Below are positions 4,701 through 10,458 of a stretch of DNA of 10,458 nucleotides, piece after piece (position 1 is the stretch's first letter; every line of letters starts with the position of its first letter). The position numbers and the translations under genes are program-made. Source of the stretch: Rudaea sp. (GTDB taxonomy: Bacteria > Pseudomonadota > Gammaproteobacteria > Xanthomonadales > Rhodanobacteraceae); contig JAICYA010000035.1 in NCBI GenBank assembly GCA_025934455.1, positions 1 through 10,458 of the forward strand. The letters run 5' to 3'. Under the pieces are notes generated by a model, which saw only the letters and a list, made by a program, of their open reading frames with translations, made no database searches and was not told where the DNA came from.

Positions 4701-7664
4701 TCAGAACTTCAGGCTCGCCTCGACGTACCAGAAGCGGCCCGGCAGGTCGTAGGTGGATGCGTCGTAGCCGTTGAGCGAGCACGACAGGCACACCGGCGGA
4801 TCCTTGGCGAACACGTTGTTGACGCCGGCCGACACCGTGAGCGGCATGCTGACCGGAACGTTCCAGCTCGCGCGCACGTCGTGGTAGGTGGTCGCGCCGA
4901 GGCGGTGGAAGCCATCCGGGAACTGCGCGGTTGGCCGAACAGCATTCGGACAGATCGCATAGTTCGGATTGCCGTTATCATCGACACCACCCGCCGCTGC
5001 GCAATCTTCGGTCAGCGCCGAGACGTAGCGCATCGACCAGCCAGCCGACCATTCGCCCAGACTCCAGTTCAGGCGCAGGGTCGAACGGATGCGCGGAATG
5101 CCGCTATCGTGCACTTCGACGCCAACGCCATCGGGTTCCGCAAGCCCCGTGGTGGTATCGACCGCGCTGTACTTGTCGACGTAGGTGTTCTGCCAGCTCG
5201 CACCGAAGCGGCCCCAGCCGGTCTCCGGGCCGACCCAGGTCACGCCGAAGTCGAAGCCCTGCGTTTCCACGCGGCCGAGGTTGCCCAGCGTGTCGTTGAG
5301 GAAGGCGATGTAACCGGCCGCATTGCGATCCTGCACGCCGCAGAACGCCGGATCCAGCGTTGCGGCGCAGCGATCAAGCAAGGTCTGCGCATCCTTGGCC
5401 TGGATCGCGTCCTTGATGTTGATCTTGTACCAGGTCGCCTCGAAGTCGAGCTTCTGTGACCAGCTGGTGTTCTCGGCCCACGACGGGCTGTACACGCCGC
5501 CCAATGTCGTGTTGCGCGATTTTTCCGGCTGCAGGTTGCGATTGCCGCCGGTCAGCACCGAAATCTGCGAGTTGGACTGCTCGTAATTGGCTGGATCGGG
5601 CACGCCCAACGACGCGCAGTTTGTGGCGAGCTGGCCGGTGGCGTGATTGCAAGGATCGTTGAGCGTTGCGTCGAAGCGCGAGAACGTGCCGTACAACTCG
5701 CCGATCGACGGCGCGCGGAAGCCCTGCGCCCAGGTGCCGCGGAAGGTCAGGTCATCGTTCACCTGCCAACGGAAACCGACCTTGCTGTTGGTGGTGCTGC
5801 CGAACGTCGAGTAATCCGAATAGCGCGAGGCGACGTCGATATTCAGCGCCTTGGCGAACGGCGCGTCTGCAACCAGCGGCGCGTTCAATTCGACGTAGAA
5901 CTCGTCGACGTTGTAGCCACCCGCCGTCGGCTTGGACGGCACGCCATTGGAATCGCCGGCGACCACGACCGAATCCGGCTGGTAGGTGCCGGACAGGTTG
6001 CGATGCTCGTAGCCGGTGGCGAAGTCGAGTGCACCGGCCGGCAACTGGAACAGGTCGCCGGACAGGTTGGCGGTGACCACGCCCAACGCCTGATGGCTGG
6101 TGTCGTGCTCGTGGTACAGGATGTAGTTGAGCATGTCCGGCGTCAGCGTGCCTGGTCCGCCGAACAGGTTGATCGGCACGCAGTTCGGATCGGCCTGGCA
6201 GGCGGACAGCGGCCCGACGCCTTCGGCGATATGCGCAATGTTGTAGGTGCCGGTGACGTCCTGGTCCGCGTTGTTGTCCGCGCGCACCACGTTCACGTCC
6301 CAGTTGAAGTTGTGCTCGTTCCAGCCGAAGCTGCCGGTCAGTCCGGTCGCGAAGTAGCGCGTGTCGACCTGCTGGCTGAAGATGCGCGGCCCACCCTCGA
6401 TCGGGCGCCGGCCGAGGCCGAAATCCGGGCTGCTCGAATCGAGCGTGAAGCCGAACGGGTTGTAGGGATTGGTCTTGTCCACGCTGACCGTGTAGCAGCG
6501 GTCGATCAGGAAGCAGAACGCCTGGCCGAGGAAAATCGGTTCGGGCGCAGCCTGGTTCACCGACTTGCGCGTGTTGTACAGACCCTTCAGGTACCAGTGG
6601 ATGTCGTCGGTGAGCTTGTAATCGGTCTGGGCGAAGAAACCGGTGCGCTCCGACGGCGTCAGCAGCAGGTTGTAGGGGGCGAAATTGAAGCGATCACTGT
6701 TCGCACCACCACCCACGAAGTGGTGATACCCGTCCGGGAAATTCTGCAGCCCGCCCGCTCCGGCGGCGCCGTTGGCGGTTATGCTGCAAAAGCCGTCGTG
6801 ACAAATCGTCGTGCCATCCGAGCGCACGACATCGCCGCCGCCGGGCACGTCGAACAGGACGCGCGTGAACGGCGTGGCCGACGAGCAGTTGTCCAGGCCC
6901 GTGCCCGGCACGCATTCCGCACCCGCCTGTGCCCAGTCGGCCGAGCTGATCCGGTTCTGCTTGTAATGGCTGATGTCGACGAAGAAGCTGTAACGGTCGC
7001 CCTTGCCACCGAAGGAAATGTCGCCGTTCGCGGTCTTGCCGTCACCGATCGAATAATCGCCGTAGTAGGCATGCAGTGCGCCGCCGTCCTGGCCCTTCTT
7101 GGTGATGATGTTGATCACGCCGGCGATTGCGTCCGAGCCGTACAGCGCCGAGGCGCCATCGGTGAGGATCTCGATGCGATCGACGACGCCCGCCGGGATC
7201 GTGTTCAGGTCCACCGCGGCGGACACGCCCGAAGCCGAAGATTCGTTCACCCAGCGCAGGCCGTCGACAAGGATGAGCGTGCGCTTGGCGTTGAGATTGC
7301 GCAGGGAAATCGTGGTCGAGCCCGAGCCTACGCCCGAGCCGTCCGGCGCGAAACCGAAGTTGCCCGCCGAATTGAATTTGGTGTTGAGCGCCGAGCCGCT
7401 CACGGACAACTGCTGGATCACGTCGCCGATCGAAGCGAGGCCGGTCTGCGCGATGTCGCGTGCGCTGATCGTGACTACCGGCGTCTGGTCGGCCATTTCG
7501 GCTTTCTTGATGCGCGAACCGGTGACTTCGATTGCTTCGAGCTTCTGCACATCGTCGCCCGGCTTGTTCTGGGCCAGGACCGGCGTGGCGACCGTGGAGA
7601 GGATCAAGCCGCCCAATGCGGCGGATATGCCGGCGGCAAGCAGACGCGGGTTGAAGCGAGTCAT
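4701..7664 (-). CDS. TonB-dependent outer-membrane receptor
   Basis: A 987-residue outer-membrane beta-barrel importer driven by TonB-ExbBD. The substrate is unknown. A signal peptide (about 1-32, ending VLAQ) is followed by a TonB-box-like stretch EAIEVTGSRI (43-52). The plug domain (about 58-190) contains LRNLNAKRTLILVDG (121-135) and RIEILTDGASALYGSDAIAGVINI (163-186). The barrel includes FRAPSIGELYG (649-659) and NRNLQPEKSRN (708-718) and ends in Phe987, the usual aromatic C-terminus. AGGAGG six bases upstream fixes the start and excludes a longer 19-residue extension. All 16 cysteines fall in eight short-range pairs in the barrel half. No FecA-type signalling domain is seen and no transporter or degradative genes adjoin it, so the cargo (siderophore, sugar, peptide) cannot be inferred. 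A strong terminator follows, and the gene appears monocistronic. Confidence 0.95.
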   Translation of the reverse strand: MTRFNPRLLAAGISAALGGLILSTVATPVLAQNKPGDDVQKLEAIEVTGSRIKKAEMADQTPVVTISARDIAQTGLASIGDVIQQLSVSGSALNTKFNSAGNFGFAPDGSGVGSGSTTISLRNLNAKRTLILVDGLRWVNESSASGVSAAVDLNTIPAGVVDRIEILTDGASALYGSDAIAGVINIITKKGQDGGALHAYYGDYSIGDGKTANGDISFGGKGDRYSFFVDISHYKQNRISSADWAQAGAECVPGTGLDNCSSATPFTRVLFDVPGGGDVVRSDGTTICHDGFCSITANGAAGAGGLQNFPDGYHHFVGGGANSDRFNFAPYNLLLTPSERTGFFAQTDYKLTDDIHWYLKGLYNTRKSVNQAAPEPIFLGQAFCFLIDRCYTVSVDKTNPYNPFGFTLDSSSPDFGLGRRPIEGGPRIFSQQVDTRYFATGLTGSFGWNEHNFNWDVNVVRADNNADQDVTGTYNIAHIAEGVGPLSACQADPNCVPINLFGGPGTLTPDMLNYILYHEHDTSHQALGVVTANLSGDLFQLPAGALDFATGYEHRNLSGTYQPDSVVVAGDSNGVPSKPTAGGYNVDEFYVELNAPLVADAPFAKALNIDVASRYSDYSTFGSTTNSKVGFRWQVNDDLTFRGTWAQGFRAPSIGELYGTFSRFDATLNDPCNHATGQLATNCASLGVPDPANYEQSNSQISVLTGGNRNLQPEKSRNTTLGGVYSPSWAENTSWSQKLDFEATWYKINIKDAIQAKDAQTLLDRCAATLDPAFCGVQDRNAAGYIAFLNDTLGNLGRVETQGFDFGVTWVGPETGWGRFGASWQNTYVDKYSAVDTTTGLAEPDGVGVEVHDSGIPRIRSTLRLNWSLGEWSAGWSMRYVSALTEDCAAAGGVDDNGNPNYAICPNAVRPTAQFPDGFHRLGATTYHDVRASWNVPVSMPLTVSAGVNNVFAKDPPVCLSCSLNGYDASTYDLPGRFWYVEASLKF

Positions 7665-7670
7665 ACACAA

Positions 7671-7676
7671 CCTCCT
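7671..7676 (-). promoter_or_regulatory. Ribosome binding site of the TonB-dependent receptor
   Basis: Full consensus AGGAGG on the minus strand, six bases from the ATG at 7664. It decides the start over the in-frame ATG at 7721, which sits within the loop of an inverted repeat and has no ribosome binding site. Confidence 0.85.
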
Positions 7677-7708
7677 GTGGTTAAGGATTCGATGGAACCC
7701 ATGCGAGA

Positions 7709-7735
7709 TTCCGGCCCGCATTCCCCGGGCCGGAA
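7709..7735. repeat. Perfect 10-bp inverted repeat upstream of the receptor gene
   Basis: Arms TTCCGGCCCG (7709-7718) and CGGGCCGGAA (7726-7735) are exact reverse complements around a seven-base loop. It lies 45 bp upstream of the receptor start and 130 bp upstream of slt. No T-run follows it in either direction (the A/T-run borders it on the side that precedes it on the minus strand), so it is not a terminator. It could be an operator or a hairpin in the receptor mRNA leader. Confidence 0.7.
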
Positions 7736-7752
7736 GTGTAAAAAAAGTGTAA
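7735..7752. repeat. Two AGTGTAA direct repeats at 11-bp spacing
   Basis: AGTGTAA occurs at 7735-7741 and 7746-7752, one helical turn apart, in an A-rich segment abutting the inverted repeat. On the minus strand each copy reads TTACACT and contains TACACT, a possible weak -10 element for the receptor gene. I see no convincing -35. It may be a regulator site or part of the promoter. Confidence 0.4.
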
Positions 7753-7830
7753 TCATCGCCTCATCATGGCACATGCGCCCACGCTTTGGCTAGCGCGCCG
7801 GAAGACACGACCTTGCACGCCGCATTCCGC

Positions 7831-7836
7831 TAAACT
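7831..7836 (+). promoter_or_regulatory. Possible -10 element of slt
   Basis: TAAACT, 28 bases upstream of the slt ATG, resembles TATAAT. No good -35 lies at the right distance: TTGCAC at 7813-7818 is only 12 bp away. The proposal is weak. Confidence 0.25.
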
Positions 7837-7864
7837 TTGCCGCGCACCGCGTACCGCCAAAAAC

Positions 7865-9895
7865 ATGTTTAGACGTCCATACTTGCATACTGTCTCGTTG
7901 ATTTTGGCACTCGCCGCCCTGCCCATGCCGCTGGCGGCCCGAGCCGACGACCTGACCAACCAGCGCGCGCGTTTTCCGCTGGTCTGGGAAGCGGCACAAC
8001 ACGGCCCGGCCGGGGCATGGCGCAGGCTTGCCACCGGACTGGAAAGCTATCCGTTGTTCCCCTACCTGGAACTGGCTTCCCTGCAGCGGCGCATCCAGGA
8101 CGTGCAGCAACCGGAAGCACGAAAATTCCTCGCCGCCTGGCCGGACTCGTTGCCGGCAAAATTGTGGCGCGAGGCCTACCTCGCCGAACTCGCGCGGCGC
8201 GGCGATTGGCGCGATTTCATGCATTTGTATACTCCGGATGGCGCGAGTACCACGCTGCAATGCCACGCCGTGCACGCGCGCATCGCGCTCGGCGAGAAAG
8301 TGGATTTCCATGCCGATGTCGAGCCGCTGTGGCTTGCGGCACAGCCGCTGCCGGATGCCTGCGATGCCGTGTCCGCCTGGGCCAGGGACAAGCTGACCTC
8401 CGCGCTGATCTGGCAGCGCATCGACATGGCCGCTGACGCAGGCCACGCGGGGCTGGTCGACACGCTCGCGGCCATGCTCGATGGCGGCGCCCGTGCCGAC
8501 GCGCAGCGCATCGCCGCCGCGATCCGCGATCCGGCGGGCACGCTCGACAAGGCTGCCGCATGGCCCGACACCACGCACACGCGGCAAGCGGCAACCGTCG
8601 CGTTCGCGCGCCTGGCGCGGCGCGACAGCGACGCGGCCGAATCGCTATGGACCAAACTGTCCGCGCATTTCCATTTCGATGCGGACCAGCGCGGCAATAT
8701 CCTGCGCACGATCGCGATCCAGCGCGCATCGAGCTACGCGCCAGATGCGCTGCAACGCCTGGTCGCGCTGCCTGCCGCGGCGGACGACGACACCAGCCGC
8801 GAATGGCGCGTGCGTAGCGCCGTGGCCATGCAGGACTGGAAAGCCGCACTCGCCGCGCTGGACACGATGAGCGCCGCGCAAAAGTCCGACGCGCGCTGGC
8901 GCTATCTGCGCGCGCGCGTGCTGGTGAAACTCGAGCGCAGCGACGAAGCCACGCCGATTTTCGCGGCGGTCGCACGCGAAGCGAACTTCCACGGCTTTCT
9001 CGCCGCGGACTGGCTCAAACTGCCGTACACGATTTGCCCGCAGCAGATCGAGGCGGATCCGACCATCGACAAGCAACTGCGCCAACAGCCGGACTTGGCA
9101 CGCGCCTTCGAATTCTTCGCCATCGACCGCCTGCCGCAGGCGCGGCGCGAATGGGATTTCGCCCTGTCGCAGCTGGATGGCGCGCAGCGCAAGCAGGCGA
9201 TCGTGCTGGCGTCGGATCGCGGCTGGCACGACCGTGCCGTCTACGCGCTCAATCGCGGCGACGACCTGCACTATTACGAGCTGCGCTTTCCGCTGGCACG
9301 CCGCGCCGACATCGTGCGCGATGCGCGCAGCGCCGGCATCGATCCGACCTGGGCTTACGCCATCATCCGCGCCGAAAGCGCATGGACCACCGATGCGCGC
9401 TCCGGCGCCGACGCGTTCGGCCTCATGCAGCTGCTGCCGGGTACGGCGAAGCACCTGGCCAGGCAACTCGGAGTGTCGTTCTCCGGCGCGGCGGCATTAT
9501 TCGACCCGGATTTGAACATCCGTCTCGGCACGCGGTACCTGGGCAACATGGCGCTGCGCTACGACGGCAGTCCGTGGCTCGCCAGCGCAGCCTACAATGC
9601 CGGCCCCGATCCGGTGGAACGCTGGATCGACGCGCGCGATTCGCTCGATCCAGATTTCTTCATCGAAACGATTCCGTACAAGGAAACGCGCGAATACGTC
9701 GCGCGCGTGCTCGCCTTCGCCGTGATCTACGACTGGCGCCTCAACGGCAAGGTGCTGCCGCTCGCCTCGCGCCTGCCGCGCATCGGCCAGGCGTATTCAC
9801 CGCCGCCCGCCGACGCACCACGCAAAGATGTGGTGTGCCCGGCGTCACCCGCGACGTCTGCAGCGACGACGACAGGCGCGCAGTCTCCGCACTGA
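7865..9895 (+). CDS. slt: Soluble lytic murein transglycosylase, Slt70 type
   Basis: A periplasmic enzyme that cleaves the MurNAc-GlcNAc bond of peptidoglycan to give 1,6-anhydro-muropeptides. The product is 676 residues (E. coli Slt70 is 645 with its signal). A signal peptide (about 1-28, ending ARA) leads into an alpha-helical superhelical domain rich in Ala/Arg/Leu (about 30-440), a linker, and a C-terminal lysozyme-like domain (about 485-630). Catalytic Glu504 is in IIRAESAW (500-507), followed by GLMQLLPGTA (519-528), AAYNAGP (575-581) and ETIPYKETREYVARV (601-615), the family's order. A proline/alanine-rich tail with one Cys (658) ends the protein. I chose ATG 7865 because the signal peptide begins there. 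An in-frame ATG at 7766 adds 33 basic residues that fit no signal. No Shine-Dalgarno sequence is visible. It is divergent from the receptor and convergent with the globin gene. Confidence 0.93.
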   Translation: MFRRPYLHTVSLILALAALPMPLAARADDLTNQRARFPLVWEAAQHGPAGAWRRLATGLESYPLFPYLELASLQRRIQDVQQPEARKFLAAWPDSLPAKLWREAYLAELARRGDWRDFMHLYTPDGASTTLQCHAVHARIALGEKVDFHADVEPLWLAAQPLPDACDAVSAWARDKLTSALIWQRIDMAADAGHAGLVDTLAAMLDGGARADAQRIAAAIRDPAGTLDKAAAWPDTTHTRQAATVAFARLARRDSDAAESLWTKLSAHFHFDADQRGNILRTIAIQRASSYAPDALQRLVALPAAADDDTSREWRVRSAVAMQDWKAALAALDTMSAAQKSDARWRYLRARVLVKLERSDEATPIFAAVAREANFHGFLAADWLKLPYTICPQQIEADPTIDKQLRQQPDLARAFEFFAIDRLPQARREWDFALSQLDGAQRKQAIVLASDRGWHDRAVYALNRGDDLHYYELRFPLARRADIVRDARSAGIDPTWAYAIIRAESAWTTDARSGADAFGLMQLLPGTAKHLARQLGVSFSGAAALFDPDLNIRLGTRYLGNMALRYDGSPWLASAAYNAGPDPVERWIDARDSLDPDFFIETIPYKETREYVARVLAFAVIYDWRLNGKVLPLASRLPRIGQAYSPPPADAPRKDVVCPASPATSAATTTGAQSPH

Positions 9896-9913
9896 TCACT
9901 GCGCCACAAGGGA

Positions 9914-10351
9914 TCACTGTCCCACGATCTGCGGTTTCATCGGCGTGAGCAGGGCGAGCAGCCGGTTCTGCTGCGCCAGCGGCACCTTGCCTTCGTCCAT
10001 CGCCGCGACCAGGTCGCCCATGAACGCGCTGAAATCGGCTTCGGTGAGATTCAGGCCGCTGTGCGCTTCCTCCATGCTGCGTCCGCTGTAGACGCACGGC
10101 CCGCCGGTCGCCGCGCACAACTGCTCGATCACGAGGCGGCGCAGGTCGGCATGGTCGACGTGCACGAACAGGGTGTTGATGCGCGCGTCCGCGTTCAATC
10201 GCACCAGAAACATGTCGACGACCTGGGTGATGCCCGGTGTCCCGCCCAACTCGCGGTAGAGCGCGTCCTTCGCCGGTAGCGCAGGGTGCGTGGCGGAGCC
10301 GGCGCAACCGAGCAGGCTCACGGCGATCAAGGCCAGAAGTGCAGTTCTCAT
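9914..10351 (-). CDS. Group 1 truncated haemoglobin, predicted lipoprotein
   Basis: A small haem protein of the 2-on-2 globin fold. Members bind oxygen or nitric oxide. The 145-residue product starts with a lipoprotein signal, lipobox LLGC (13-16, lipidated Cys16), followed by a globin domain (about 29-143). Globin signatures are LYRELGGTPGI (31-41), the TGGPCVYSG loop (82-90) and MEEAHSGL (93-100) with the likely proximal haem ligand His97. By hand alignment to Mycobacterium HbN, the distal B10 position (Tyr in HbN) is Leu49 and E11 (Gln in HbN) is Val74. Cysteines 79 and 86 flank the TGG loop. With a lipid anchor it would sit in the periplasm or on the outer membrane, which is unusual for a globin. 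The ribosome binding site is weak. The gene converges on slt with an 18-bp gap and no terminator seen. Confidence 0.88.
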   Translation of the reverse strand: MRTALLALIAVSLLGCAGSATHPALPAKDALYRELGGTPGITQVVDMFLVRLNADARINTLFVHVDHADLRRLVIEQLCAATGGPCVYSGRSMEEAHSGLNLTEADFSAFMGDLVAAMDEGKVPLAQQNRLLALLTPMKPQIVGQ

Positions 10352-10458
10352 GGGCGGGCTCTGAGGCGAGCGGCGCAGTCTGCCGACCAGAGCATGCAGA
10401 CGGCGTGAAGACGCGGCGATGCAACCCAGCTCGAAATCGTCGCGAGCGATGGCAGTTC
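10348..10458 (-). CDS. Possible 3' end of an unidentified gene upstream of the globin
   Basis: A minus-strand frame enters at the window edge and stops in an ATGA overlap with the globin start codon (36 residues visible, ending LRARP). Such overlaps often mark translationally coupled genes, and the globin has little ribosome binding site of its own. No family is recognisable. The globin's own frame also stays open upstream to the window edge, so the coding frame here is not settled. Confidence 0.25.
   Translation of the reverse strand, partial: ELPSLATISSWVASPRLHAVCMLWSADCAARLRARP

Noticed and set aside
5643..7793. A 716-codon plus-strand open frame opposite the receptor gene
   Set aside because: It runs antisense to a well-supported receptor and has the Arg/Ala/Val-rich, motif-free composition of a GC-rich shadow frame. 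No signal, domain or ribosome binding site supports it.
7766..7864. 33-residue N-terminal extension of the lytic transglycosylase
   Set aside because: The ATG at 7766 has no ribosome binding site, and the extension would bury the signal peptide that begins at 7865.
9894..9919. Repeated GATCACTG (9894-9901 and 9912-9919) at the slt/globin junction
   Set aside because: An eight-base direct repeat overlapping both stop codons has no flanking element, hairpin or T-run. It is not a convincing terminator, attachment site or insertion scar.

Overview
The window looks like ordinary chromosomal DNA of a high-GC gammaproteobacterium of the Xanthomonadales/Lysobacterales type. This rests on the plant/Xanthomonas-type glutamate-cysteine ligase, the engB / cytochrome c4 / dsbA-dsbA / endonuclease-like gene order, and a large TonB-dependent receptor with a VTGSRI-type N-terminus. 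I place it no closer than the order. I found no phage, insertion sequence, CRISPR array, tRNA or rRNA.

Layout. (1) Bases 1-1482, minus strand: engB (ribosome-assembly GTPase) followed 37 bp later by gshA, whose 3' part lies beyond base 1. (2) Bases 1483-1571: divergent promoter region with a near-consensus sigma-70 promoter reading right. (3) Bases 1572-4576, plus strand: a four-gene run encoding a diheme cytochrome c4, a soluble DsbA-like protein (CPAC), a lipoprotein DsbA-like protein (CPHC) and a cytoplasmic endonuclease/exonuclease/phosphatase-fold protein. (4) Bases 4577-4700: convergent gap with two hairpins, one a clear intrinsic terminator for the receptor gene. (5) Bases 4701-7664, minus strand: a 987-residue TonB-dependent receptor. 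(6) Bases 7665-7864: divergent regulatory region with a perfect 10-bp inverted repeat and an 11-bp-phased direct repeat. (7) Bases 7865-9895, plus strand: a periplasmic Slt70-type lytic transglycosylase. (8) Bases 9914-10351, minus strand: a lipoprotein group-1 truncated globin, convergent with slt, with a possible 3' end of another gene overlapping its start.

How the genes fit together. Much of the window concerns the cell envelope: respiratory electron transfer (c4), disulfide formation (two DsbA paralogs), outer-membrane uptake, peptidoglycan turnover and a membrane-anchored haem protein. The receptor has 16 cysteines, all in eight closely spaced pairs, so it is a plausible client of the nearby oxidases. 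I see no clearly new multi-gene system. The points most worth checking are the globin's apolar distal pocket, the split of the DsbA pair into soluble and lipid-anchored forms, the receptor's cysteine pairs and the palindrome upstream of the receptor.
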